A DNA stretch of 64,000 nt. Origin: Anaerolineaceae bacterium. GTDB taxonomy: Bacteria; Chloroflexota; Anaerolineae; Anaerolineales; Anaerolineaceae. The position numbers and the translations under genes are program-made. Within the stretch, counting starts at the first letter, position 1. Each line of letters begins with the position of its first letter. Shown piece after piece: positions 44,178-51,994 of the stretch. Location of the stretch: positions 19,378 through 83,377 of the forward strand of contig PABH01000047.1 in the NCBI GenBank assembly GCA_002702705.1, given 5' to 3'. Below the pieces are notes generated by a model. It saw nothing but the letters and a program-made list of their open reading frames with translations. It was not told the origin of the DNA and searched no databases.

Positions 44178-44430
44178 GATTTTCCACCGCCTGTTTGAGC
44201 AAATCCCCCCAACCGGCCAGGTTCCAACCACCCGAGTGGCTAAATGACCCCTGCAAATCCATCCGGCAGGAAGAATCTTACTTTGAATTGAATTAGCCAA
44301 AAACAGAGATTGCAGGTATTTGGATTATTACCCAAAAATCCAGATTAATTTAACTTAAGAGTTTTTATTAAGTCTGTAACTTTTCCGAATTTAAAACGAC
44401 TAAGTTAACAGATTGACAAAAGGAGTAAAG

Positions 44431-45720
44431 ATGAATTCAAGAAAAATTATTTACAGTTTATCGTTTATTGTCATACTGGCAATGGCGTTGAGCGCTTGTG
44501 CACCAGAAAACCAGATGGGGATTTCTAATGTGTCCGGTTCTGGTAAAGTAACCGCTGTTTCCGTTTCCATGGATCAATTGGAGTTGGGACAAACATTTTT
44601 TGTTGGTCACGTAACATCTGTGGCAAAAGACGCGGTTACGATTGATGACGTTGTTTTCCGGATTGACCAAAACTCTTTTATGCCCGTCGGTTTAACCGTC
44701 GGTGATGTGGTCAGTGTCGATGGGATTGTTTTACCCGATCAAACCCGATACGTCGTTCAGATGGAGATGCGTTCGGTTGCGGATATCTCTCCGGAAAAAG
44801 AAGGACTGGAATTCAAGTTATACGGTTTGGTAGAAACGATGGACTTATCCACCTGGGTCGTCTCCGGGGAAACCATCAATGTATCCCAAAACGCAATGAT
44901 CGAACCCGGTATTCAGACAGGTGATGTGGTTGAGGTAGAAGGATACCTGGTAAACGGCACCATGCGCGCTTATGAAATCACCAAAGAAGACTCCACCTCA
45001 TCTGGTTCAAGCGCATCCGAACATGAATATGAGTTTTATGGGTTGGTTGAATCTTTAGGAACCAATAAGTGGGTCATTGATGGCAAAACGGTGGAGATTA
45101 CTAACCAAACAGAGTTAAAAGGCACATTCGCCCTAGGGGACCTTGTTAAAGTACACGTTCTCAAAACTGCTGATGGGCAATTTACCGCCCGCGAAATTGA
45201 ACACGAATCCGAGGAAATGGTAAACAACAATTCTTCCGAAGAGCATCAATCGGGTGAAAATGAAGTGGAATTTAAAGGTTTCGTGGAAGAAATTCAGGCT
45301 GGGACGTGGGTTGTGGCTGGTCTAACCGTTATGTTTGGTGATAATTTCAGCGTAAATGAAGATATCCAAGTTGGTGATTATGTCGAAGTTGAAGGAACCC
45401 AACAAGCAGATGGTTCGGTATTGGCTTATAAAATCGCTTTAGAATCATCTGACGATGGTAGCAGTGATGATGGTAATGATGATGACAGCAATGGCGACGA
45501 CAGCGGTGACGACGACAGCATTGGTGATGACAGTAGTGACGACGACAATAATGACGATAGTAATGATGACGGCAGCGACGACGACAGCAACGATGACAGC
45601 AGTGATGATGACGATAATGATGATAACAGCGATGATGGCGGCAGTGACGACGACAGCAGTGATGATAGCAGCGATGACGATGACGGCAGTGATGACGACG
45701 ACAAATCAAGTGACGATTAA
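44431..45720 (+). CDS. Lipoprotein with repeated DUF5666 domains and Asp/Ser-rich tail
   Basis: This 429-residue lipoprotein has a signal with lipobox LSAC (Cys22). Four DUF5666-like beta units follow: about residues 45-120, 130-190, 205-260 and 275-335. Each has a GLVE/GFVE strand, a W-V core (TWVV, KWVI) and a GDVVEVEG-like turn. The last 90 or so residues are almost only Ser, Asp, Gly and Asn, with no cysteine. Similar acidic SD-type tails occur in surface proteins and may bind calcium. The gene has AGGAG ahead. It lies directly upstream of an ECF sigma factor gene and its probable partner, a DUF5667 protein. Confidence 0.83.
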   Translation: MNSRKIIYSLSFIVILAMALSACAPENQMGISNVSGSGKVTAVSVSMDQLELGQTFFVGHVTSVAKDAVTIDDVVFRIDQNSFMPVGLTVGDVVSVDGIVLPDQTRYVVQMEMRSVADISPEKEGLEFKLYGLVETMDLSTWVVSGETINVSQNAMIEPGIQTGDVVEVEGYLVNGTMRAYEITKEDSTSSGSSASEHEYEFYGLVESLGTNKWVIDGKTVEITNQTELKGTFALGDLVKVHVLKTADGQFTAREIEHESEEMVNNNSSEEHQSGENEVEFKGFVEEIQAGTWVVAGLTVMFGDNFSVNEDIQVGDYVEVEGTQQADGSVLAYKIALESSDDGSSDDGNDDDSNGDDSGDDDSIGDDSSDDDNNDDSNDDGSDDDSNDDSSDDDDNDDNSDDGGSDDDSSDDSSDDDDGSDDDDKSSDD

Positions 45721-45740
45721 TTGAAACTTAACAATAAAAA

Positions 45741-45783
45741 TTTAAGAACAAAGTGTGGGTTTTGTCCCCACTTTGTTCTTAAA
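45741..45783 (+). terminator. Terminator between the DUF5666 lipoprotein and sigma factor genes
   Basis: TTTAAGAACAAAGTG (45741-45755) pairs with CACTTTGTTCTTAAA (45769-45783) around a 13-base loop, 20 bases past the stop. Confidence 0.75.
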
Positions 45784-45799
45784 ACATAATCCCTAGAGG

Positions 45800-45828
45800 T
45801 TGGATTTACAAATAGCGATTGTTATACT
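45800..45828 (+). promoter_or_regulatory. Promoter of the ECF sigma factor gene, leaderless arrangement
   Basis: TTGGAT (45800-45805) and TATACT (45823-45828) are 17 bases apart. Six bases after the -10 box comes the ATG at 45835, so the mRNA would begin at or next to its start codon. Confidence 0.6.
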
Positions 45829-45834
45829 GAATTG

Positions 45835-46413
45835 ATGACCCAGGATAAAAAACAAGAATCCTTGATTTCTGAGAAGCGTTTATTAACTCTTGCAAAAAAA
45901 AATCAGCAAGAGGCATTATCCCAGATCCACGATCGCTACTACCCCCAAATTTGGCGATATGTATGTTTTCGTTTGCAGGATACGCATTCCTGTGAGGATA
46001 TTGTTTCTGAGGTGTTTTACCGTTTTTTGAAAACATTAAAGACAAAAAAACATACCATTAAAAATTTACAAGCATGGTTGTTTGGCACCACACATCACGT
46101 TGTTATGGATCATTGGCGCAAGAAATATCGAAAACCGGAAACGGATTTGAACCAGGATTTACCCATTACCAATGAAGAAAGCACGGAACAGGAAACGGAA
46201 AAAACAATTCGATTGGAAAATGTGAAATTATTAATGAAAGATTTATCGGAAGATTACCAGCAAGTTTTAACCCTGCGGTTTGTGAATGGCTTTTCACTGG
46301 AAGAAACAGCAAAAACCATGCACAAATCGGTTGGTGCTGTTAAGGTGCTTCAGTATCGTGCTGTTCAATCCTTACGCAAAGAGCTGGGGCAGCAAGGATG
46401 GTTAAATGAATAA
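45835..46413 (+). CDS. ECF-type sigma-70 factor
   Basis: This 192-residue sigma factor has region 2 in about residues 23-90: HDRYYPQIWRYVCFRLQDTHSCEDIVSEVFYRFLKTL, then LQAWLFGTTHHVVMDHWRK. Region 4 is DLSEDYQQVLTLRFVNGFSLEETAKTMHKSVGAVKVLQYRAVQSLRKEL. No region 3 is present, as in ECF factors. TTG at 45832 opens the frame, but ATG 45835 follows directly. No ribosome binding site is visible and the promoter implies a leaderless mRNA. The 3' end overlaps the next gene by 8 bases. Its regulon is unknown; the adjacent DUF5666 lipoprotein is a candidate target. Confidence 0.92.
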   Translation: MTQDKKQESLISEKRLLTLAKKNQQEALSQIHDRYYPQIWRYVCFRLQDTHSCEDIVSEVFYRFLKTLKTKKHTIKNLQAWLFGTTHHVVMDHWRKKYRKPETDLNQDLPITNEESTEQETEKTIRLENVKLLMKDLSEDYQQVLTLRFVNGFSLEETAKTMHKSVGAVKVLQYRAVQSLRKELGQQGWLNE

Positions 46414-47608
46414 AGAAGCTTTATTTAACCATGCAGTTCAGCGTTTGTCTTCCGGGGAACCATTTTCCGAAGTGACAAAGAATTTACCTGAAGAAATTAA
46501 AGAGATGGTAATGATCGTTGCGGAAATCCAACAAGCATCAGAACAATCTTCATTAATTCCGCAAACCCAAACAGCCCACAAACAAAAATTCCTGTCCAAA
46601 GCTGTTGAACACAAAGCTGCTTCGCCATTTTCGATTTTCCTTAATCTGGTGCCCCGTCTGGCGATCTTGTTTTTGGTACTTGGAATTTCCTTAACGCTGA
46701 CCGGACTGGTATCAGCACAATCCGTTCCAGGTGACGTTTTATACGGTGTTAAACGCACCTTCGAACAGGTTCAGTTAAACCTAACCAATGCTTCTTCTGG
46801 TAAAGTGCAGTTGGAAGAGGTGTTTGATGCCCGCCGGGTTCGGGAAGTGCAAAAAATGTTTGAAAGCCAACGGCGCGATGAAGTTCAGTTTGCAGGATGG
46901 CTGGATATGAGTGTTAAAGGAAGATTATCAATAGAAGGTCTGCCTTTGATTTTTCCAGCCGATTTCGCAGGTCAGGTTGACCATTTGGGAAATGCGTATG
47001 TGGAAGTAACCGGACAATTACAACCTGATGGCGTATTGGTAAAAAGCCTACAGTTGCGTTTGTTTAACTTAAGTGGTGTGTTAACGCAATCTGAAGATAA
47101 TCAATGGTTCATTGACGGGGTGCCATTTGAACAAAGCCCGGAAACACGAATTGTTGGTGTTTTAAAAGCAGGCCAGCAGGCCGATATGACCGCAGTGCAC
47201 ATTATGGATGAACGCTTTCTGGCCTTAGTGATTGTGATAAGGGATCAAGCGGAGGGCAATATCACCAATCCTCCCCTTTCTTTCAGCCCTTCCACTACAC
47301 CGAGTGATTCACCAAGCTTATTGGAAAACACGCTGCCGGTTGTTCCCACCCTCACCCGCAGGGTAACAACCCCTTTGACTACCAACAATCAAAACGTAGA
47401 AAACGAACCAACCAACAGTCTGATCAATACAGCTGTCCCTTCCAAAACAAACACGCCCCAACCCGCTTTAACAGAAACTGAGGAACCAGAAGAAAGCCAT
47501 ACCGAAGAAGCACAAGAAACCGAAGAAATGGAACACCCAGCTACCAAAACGGACGAAGCGGATAACACGAAACATACCCCCGAAACAACAAGGACAAATC
47601 AAGGGTAG
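46406..47608 (+). CDS. DUF5667-type membrane protein, probable anti-sigma partner
   Basis: This 400-residue protein has a cytoplasmic N-terminal stretch (about residues 1-75), one membrane helix (about 80-105, ending GLVSA), and then AQSVPGDVLYGVKRTFEQVQL, the DUF5667 signature. A small beta region (about 155-290, with FAGQVDHLGNAYVEVTGQL and WFIDGVPF) resembles DUF5666. A Thr/Pro/Glu-rich disordered tail ends the protein. The one-TM layout and overlap with the sigma factor gene suggest it holds that sigma factor at the membrane, but no zinc-binding anti-sigma HxxxCxxC is visible. Confidence 0.78.
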   Translation: MNKEALFNHAVQRLSSGEPFSEVTKNLPEEIKEMVMIVAEIQQASEQSSLIPQTQTAHKQKFLSKAVEHKAASPFSIFLNLVPRLAILFLVLGISLTLTGLVSAQSVPGDVLYGVKRTFEQVQLNLTNASSGKVQLEEVFDARRVREVQKMFESQRRDEVQFAGWLDMSVKGRLSIEGLPLIFPADFAGQVDHLGNAYVEVTGQLQPDGVLVKSLQLRLFNLSGVLTQSEDNQWFIDGVPFEQSPETRIVGVLKAGQQADMTAVHIMDERFLALVIVIRDQAEGNITNPPLSFSPSTTPSDSPSLLENTLPVVPTLTRRVTTPLTTNNQNVENEPTNSLINTAVPSKTNTPQPALTETEEPEESHTEEAQETEEMEHPATKTDEADNTKHTPETTRTNQG

Positions 47609-47626
47609 GTCCTTTTTTGATTGAGG

Positions 47627-48130
47627 TTACTTTAAATCAAGAGGAAATTGCTCAAGCCAGGCTTGTTTCAGGCGTTGGTAACTCTTGTGTAGATCCTCAG
47701 GGATTACTCTGGTATTACTGGTAACCGACATAAAATTGCTATCACCCTGCCAGCGCGGGACAATATGAAAATGCACATGGGGGGCAATACCCGCACCGGC
47801 TGCTTCTCCAATATTGGCACCAATATTTAAACCATGGGGATGGTACACCGCACGAATGACGGCTGTGGCCTGGTTGATCAACTCCATAATTTCCGCCCTG
47901 GTTTCCGGCGTTAAATTTTCATAGGTGGGTTCATGCTCATAGGGCAAAACCATTAAATGACCGCTGGTATAGGGGTAACGATTCAACATCACAAAGGCGT
48001 TTTTTCCACGGAAAAGAATGAGATACGCTTCATCCTCATGTTTTTCCACCGCCACACAAAATACACAGTGAGGTTCATCTTCTTTGTTTAAAATATATTT
48101 CATTCGCCAGGGAGACCAAAGATAATCCAT
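47627..48130 (-). CDS. HIT-family hydrolase (diadenosine polyphosphate/nucleotide type)
   Basis: This 167-residue protein has the histidine triad HVHFHIVPRW (about residues 116-125), preceded by GLNIGANIGEAAGAGIAPH. The N-terminus MDYLWSPWRMKYI and CVFCVAVEKHEDEAYLILF are typical of bacterial Fhit-like HIT proteins; the cysteines may bind zinc. They hydrolyse nucleotide-phosphate or diadenosine polyphosphate bonds. The open frame starts at 48142, but ATG 48130 follows GGTGG and gives the usual length. It converges on the sigma operon. Confidence 0.9.
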   Translation of the reverse strand: MDYLWSPWRMKYILNKEDEPHCVFCVAVEKHEDEAYLILFRGKNAFVMLNRYPYTSGHLMVLPYEHEPTYENLTPETRAEIMELINQATAVIRAVYHPHGLNIGANIGEAAGAGIAPHVHFHIVPRWQGDSNFMSVTSNTRVIPEDLHKSYQRLKQAWLEQFPLDLK

Positions 48131-48182
48131 TTTTACCACCAAGATGTAGGTTCATTTAATTGTATCAGACAAAATATTCTTA

Positions 48183-48211
48183 TTGACACTTTAGGGACTG
48201 TCAGTTATTCT
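48183..48211 (+). promoter_or_regulatory. Promoter of the xseA operon, leaderless arrangement
   Basis: TTGACA (48183-48188) and TATTCT (48206-48211) are 17 bases apart, and the xseA ATG is at 48218, the expected start of transcription. No ribosome binding site lies between them. Confidence 0.6.
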
Positions 48212-48217
48212 AATGAA

Positions 48218-49456
48218 ATGTTTGATCAACCTTCTTTATTCGGTCCAAAAATTTTAACGGTCTCCGGTATATCCCAATACTTACGGGCGTTGATGGAAAG
48301 TGATGAAATTCTGCGGGATGTTTGGATTTCCGGCGAAATCTCAACCTATTCTCAACCCAAGTCCGGCCATATTTATTTTACGATTAAAGACAGTGAAGCT
48401 TCCTTGCGCTGTGTCATCTGGCGCTCTGCCGCCCAGCGTTTATCGGTAAATCTGCAAACGGGTATGGCGGTGGAAGTTCACGGATATGTCAGTATATATG
48501 AGGCCGGCGGCCAATATCAACTGTATGTAGATGCGGTGCGTTTGGCTGGCGAAGGGTTTTTATACCAGGAGTTTCTTCGTCTCAAAGCCCGGTTAGAGGC
48601 AGATGGATTGTTCGATGAAGAGCGCAAACGAGCCTTACCTGAATATCCAAAAAAAATCGGTATCGTCACATCCCCAACCGGTGCCGCGCTGCAAGATATG
48701 TTAAACACCCTCGCAAGCCGTTATCCACTGGTGGAAGTATTCCTGGCACCAGCAATCGTGCAAGGGGATACGGCACCGCCCACCATTGTCACCGCAATCC
48801 AGATGTTAAATCAAATTGATGATTTAGATGTGATCCTTTTAGCGCGCGGTGGTGGATCTTTGGAAGATTTGTGGGCTTTTAATGATGAACGGGTCGTGCG
48901 GGCTGTAGCGGCTTCCCGGGTGCCGGTCATCACAGGCGTGGGGCATGAAACGGATTTCACCCTGGTCGATTTTGCCTCGGATTACCGCGCACCCACCCCT
49001 ACGGGAGCGGCAGTCGCTGCTGTACCGGACAAACTAGATTTAAAAAGAAAACTGCAAAACGAAACTTCTTTATTAAACAGAATTTTTTCAGATAAAACCT
49101 GGCAGTTAAATCAAGCCCTCACTGTGGTTAACAACCGGTTTGTATTGGTTTCACCCTTACGCCGTATTCAAAACGACCAACAGCGGCTGGATGAATTTGA
49201 AATGCGGCTGGAGCGCTCCTACAAGCATGCGGTCTCGCTCAAAAAATCACAGCTGGATGGATTAACTCGGCGGCTGGAATCGTTAAACCCAAAAGGCGTC
49301 ATGCGCCGTGGTTATGCAGTGGTGCGAGATTCGGATGGCAATATCCTTCGTTCGGTAGAAGGGGTGACTGCTGGGGTAAATATCCGGGTTGAGGTTACAG
49401 ACGGGGAATTGTTGGCAGGGGTAAAGGAAGTTAGGAAAAACAAAAAAACGAAATAA
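48218..49456 (+). CDS. xseA: Exodeoxyribonuclease VII large subunit
   Basis: This 412-residue protein has the N-terminal OB-fold (LTVSGISQYLRALMESDEIL, DVWISGEISTYSQPKSGHIYFTIKD). The catalytic core follows: KRALPEYPKKIGIVTSPTGAALQDML, VILLARGGGSLEDLWAFNDE, and GVGHETDFTLVDFASDYRAPTPTGAA. A helical region (about 285-370) and the C-terminal RGYAVVRDSDGN follow. It forms exonuclease VII with XseB and trims single-stranded DNA in repair. It is the first gene of the xseA-xseB pair. No ribosome binding site precedes the ATG. Confidence 0.95.
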   Translation: MFDQPSLFGPKILTVSGISQYLRALMESDEILRDVWISGEISTYSQPKSGHIYFTIKDSEASLRCVIWRSAAQRLSVNLQTGMAVEVHGYVSIYEAGGQYQLYVDAVRLAGEGFLYQEFLRLKARLEADGLFDEERKRALPEYPKKIGIVTSPTGAALQDMLNTLASRYPLVEVFLAPAIVQGDTAPPTIVTAIQMLNQIDDLDVILLARGGGSLEDLWAFNDERVVRAVAASRVPVITGVGHETDFTLVDFASDYRAPTPTGAAVAAVPDKLDLKRKLQNETSLLNRIFSDKTWQLNQALTVVNNRFVLVSPLRRIQNDQQRLDEFEMRLERSYKHAVSLKKSQLDGLTRRLESLNPKGVMRRGYAVVRDSDGNILRSVEGVTAGVNIRVEVTDGELLAGVKEVRKNKKTK

Positions 49457-49498
49457 CTTTTTCGTTTATAATATGGAACACAAATCTTGGAGCTGGAA

Positions 49499-49720
49499 AT
49501 GACAGAAACAACCGCGGTAGAAAATCTCACTTTTGAACAGGCTTTTAGCGAGTTAGAAACAATTGTCTCAAAACTCGAGAACGATAATTTAAGCCTGGAA
49601 GAATCGTTAGCCTATTACGAACGGGGACAAGCCTTATCCCAATATTGTGCAGGCTTATTAGAAAAAGCTGAACTGCGTTTACAGGAAGTCCGTTTATCCA
49701 GCCAGAAAACAGAAGAATAA
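49499..49720 (+). CDS. xseB: Exodeoxyribonuclease VII small subunit
   Basis: This 73-residue protein carries LTFEQAFSELETIVSKLENDNLSLEESLAYYERGQALSQYC, the standard XseB helical pair, which coats the large subunit. The gene follows xseA by 42 bases. The frame is open from TTG 49487, but ATG 49499 with GGAG 6 nt ahead is chosen. The C-terminal tail (about residues 58-73) is short. Confidence 0.92.
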   Translation: MTETTAVENLTFEQAFSELETIVSKLENDNLSLEESLAYYERGQALSQYCAGLLEKAELRLQEVRLSSQKTEE

Positions 49721-49733
49721 GGTTCCTGACTAC

Positions 49734-50180
49734 ATGTTAAATGAAATTATCAGCAACCAACCCTTGATCGCTGGTTTAATTGGTTGGTTTTTGGGCCAAT
49801 TTTTAAAAGTCCCCATTGAGTATTTATTATTAAAAAAAATGAATTGGGGTTTGTGGTTCAGCAGTGGGGGTATGCCCAGTTCCCATTCATCCTTAATGAC
49901 ATCCGTAACCCTGTCCATTGGATTAAACAGCGGCTTTGATTCTCCAGCCTTTGCAATTGCATTCGCCATTTCCATGATTGTGGTGTATGACGCCACTGGT
50001 GTGCGCCGCCAGGCAGGTATTCACGCCCAAAAAATCAACCAGATCTTTGAAGAAGTGCTGCACGGGAAACCAATTGATCAGGAAAAACTGAAAGAAGTAT
50101 TAGGTCACACCCCGAAACAGGTTATCGGTGGGGTTCTATTAGGGATTGCGGTTGCGGTCATCCTTTGGTACGTGTGGTAG
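49734..50180 (+). CDS. DUF212 membrane protein (divergent PAP2 family)
   Basis: This 148-residue protein has about four helices and the GGMPSSHSSLMTSVTLSIG motif plus YDATGVRRQAGIHAQ, the signature of DUF212/divergent PAP2. In PAP2 phosphatases the histidine and Ser/Arg motifs make the active site. Here only part is retained, so activity is uncertain. It follows xseB by 13 bases and may be co-transcribed with the exonuclease genes by position only. The stop at 50180 touches the end of the convergent beta-propeller gene. Confidence 0.88.
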   Translation: MLNEIISNQPLIAGLIGWFLGQFLKVPIEYLLLKKMNWGLWFSSGGMPSSHSSLMTSVTLSIGLNSGFDSPAFAIAFAISMIVVYDATGVRRQAGIHAQKINQIFEEVLHGKPIDQEKLKEVLGHTPKQVIGGVLLGIAVAVILWYVW

Positions 50181-51596
50181 TTACTCCGGACTGGCATAGT
50201 CGTAATGGCTGCTAAATGAACCGTCGCCCAAACTGGCGATAACGGTGCTGGGCGAACCCAGTGTGCCTAATCGAATCTGATCTTCCGGCGCGGTCTGGTA
50301 TAAAAAGAAATAACGATTCTCACTAATCCAGGATAGTTTTAATGAGGGATTGGCATCAACCAATGTTGTTCCTGCCGAACCGGTTTGCCCTAATACAATA
50401 GCCCGTGGGCTGCGTTGTTCAAACGCAAAATGGTTGGCATCCGGAGCCCAGGATAAAAAGCTGATATTTCCTCGGGTAAATTCGGTACTGCCGCTGCCAT
50501 CATAATTTGCAAATAAAAGTGCCCAGGCATTATCTACCGGATCACCCACCTGCTGCAAATAAGCAATTTTTGTCAGATCAGGTGAAAACTGCCCGTAATT
50601 AAACAAACCCAAAGGCAAATTACCCAGCAGGCTTGCTGAACTTCCGTCCGTAGGGATTTGATAAATATGTCCTAATGCAGAAGGATCACCCAGGGAATCT
50701 TGTGGCGGAATGGTGACGCGCAAATAACTGCCATCGGGTGCCCACACCGGTTCAGCATGGTAAGCATATTCGCTGTAGGTATACACAAATGGATACGTTA
50801 AAACCGAACTGCGGCGGTTGCTGCCGTCTGTATTGATCAGGCTGATGTCCTCCGGTGTGACCAGGGCAATTTGGCTGCCATCGGGACTAAAATGGAAGTG
50901 CCCCGCTTGCCCGGCGGGTAATAAATTATTCAGGGTCCCGGTTTCCACGTCCACCAACCATAAATCCTTATTATCAAACAAACCGGGTCCTTCAAATTGC
51001 GGATACGTATTAAAAGCCAGGGTCTGGCTGCCGGGAATAAATTTCATTTGATACGGTTGAATGGATAAAACATCATCCGCGTTAATAGCGGGGTGCAGCG
51101 CCATTGCGTTAAAATCAGCCTGGTCAATCAAAAGGTGTTCATCACTGCCGTTAAAGCGGATTGCCCACAAACTGACATCCATTCCACCGCCAGCTGTGCG
51201 GCGAAAGACCACCCATTCTCCATCAGGGGATAACCGCACATCATTCACATTACCGCTGCTGACAATTTGTAATGGCGAACTACCTTCCGACCAGACCCAT
51301 ACATGACCATTGGTGTCGTTATACACCAGGCGTAATTCGGGCGGCCCAACCGGTTCTGGTGTGTTGGTAGGGATAATCTCCAATGTCGGTGATACCTCCG
51401 GCAAATCCGGCACCGGTGTCAATGCAATTTCTTCTGTTGGTGAGGGTGCCAGTGCGGTGATGGTACCAGCCGCGGCAGTTTCCACCAGTTTGGATACCTC
51501 TTCAGATGATGGGGAATTTCCACCCGGCAGGGAGCAGGCCAGTGTCACAAATAGAATTAATACTATTGGGATCAGCAGTTTTATTTTATTTTTCAT
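50181..51596 (-). CDS. TolB-like beta-propeller lipoprotein
   Basis: This 471-residue lipoprotein has lipobox TLAC (Cys21) and a linker rich in Pro/Thr/Glu (about residues 25-90). Its mature part is a beta-propeller of repeating WSPDG-type blades: LSPDGEWVVFRR, FSPDGSQIALVT, WAPDGSYLRVTI, FSPDLTKIAYLQ and SWAPDANHFAF. This is the WD40-like/PD40 (TolB) type. It probably scaffolds or binds at the cell surface; no enzyme site is seen. The ribosome binding site GGGAG overlaps an arm of the CTCCCGTTGG repeat (51608-51617). The C-terminal end meets the DUF212 gene. Confidence 0.85.
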   Translation of the reverse strand: MKNKIKLLIPIVLILFVTLACSLPGGNSPSSEEVSKLVETAAAGTITALAPSPTEEIALTPVPDLPEVSPTLEIIPTNTPEPVGPPELRLVYNDTNGHVWVWSEGSSPLQIVSSGNVNDVRLSPDGEWVVFRRTAGGGMDVSLWAIRFNGSDEHLLIDQADFNAMALHPAINADDVLSIQPYQMKFIPGSQTLAFNTYPQFEGPGLFDNKDLWLVDVETGTLNNLLPAGQAGHFHFSPDGSQIALVTPEDISLINTDGSNRRSSVLTYPFVYTYSEYAYHAEPVWAPDGSYLRVTIPPQDSLGDPSALGHIYQIPTDGSSASLLGNLPLGLFNYGQFSPDLTKIAYLQQVGDPVDNAWALLFANYDGSGSTEFTRGNISFLSWAPDANHFAFEQRSPRAIVLGQTGSAGTTLVDANPSLKLSWISENRYFFLYQTAPEDQIRLGTLGSPSTVIASLGDGSFSSHYDYASPE

Positions 51597-51994
51597 CGGT
51601 TATTTTTCTCCCGTTGGGTGGTGACTCAATTTTGAATTGGTAATTCAATTGTATAAAAAAAGCAGCGAAAAAACAAAGGATGATGAAAGTTGTGTTAAAT
51701 TCTTTTCTGTGTCTCTGTACTTCTGTGTGAGACACCCAATCCGATTCTGGTCAGAAAAAAACACCTGCATACCAAACCTATCTATTATAATTAAGCAAAA
51801 AAAGGTAACTGCTCAGTCTGTCATAAGTATTCCTCCCGTTGGTGAGATGCAAGACTACGATCTCAAAAAACCTACCTAACGGGAGGCAGTCGTAATCGAA
51901 ACTCCCGTTGGGCAGACTTTTGATAGAGTTAATGCAAATTTCACCAATGGTAAGAGAGTGTTGCCACAAACAGTTACAAAAAGAGAATGAACCC
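51597..51994. other. Repeat-bearing intergenic region before the C39-type gene
   Basis: These 398 bases have no gene. They hold CTCCCGTTGG arms at 51608-51617, 51832-51842 (with its partner at 51875-51886) and 51902-51911. A CTGTGTCTCTGTACTTCTGTG stretch recalls the intergenic unit at about 20400-20450. Confidence 0.6.
51832..51886. repeat. Inverted-repeat element, CTCCCGTTGG family (copy 3)
   Basis: CCTCCCGTTGG (51832-51842) faces CCTAACGGGAGG (51875-51886), an imperfect pair. A lone CTCCCGTTGG follows at 51902-51911 and another lies at 51608-51617. Together with copies at 18845 and 20547 this shows a genome-wide family. Confidence 0.65.

Larger units (their letters stand above)
43816..44430. 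other. Large intergenic region with three hairpins and a strong minus-strand promoter
   Basis: These 615 bases hold no full-size gene. A plus-strand terminator-like hairpin, AAACCAGCCA (43861-43870) with TGGCTGGTTT (43887-43896) and T-rich tail, is orphaned. A second hairpin (43992-44017) and a third, CCGGTAT (44026-44032) with ATACCGG (44037-44043), adjoin the minus-strand transcript described separately. Confidence 0.6.

Noticed and set aside
45347..45709. Arg/His/Cys-rich frame antisense to the Asp/Ser tail
   Set aside because: It is a translation of the complement of the low-complexity GAT/GAC/AGC repeat and has no independent start, ribosome binding site or family.
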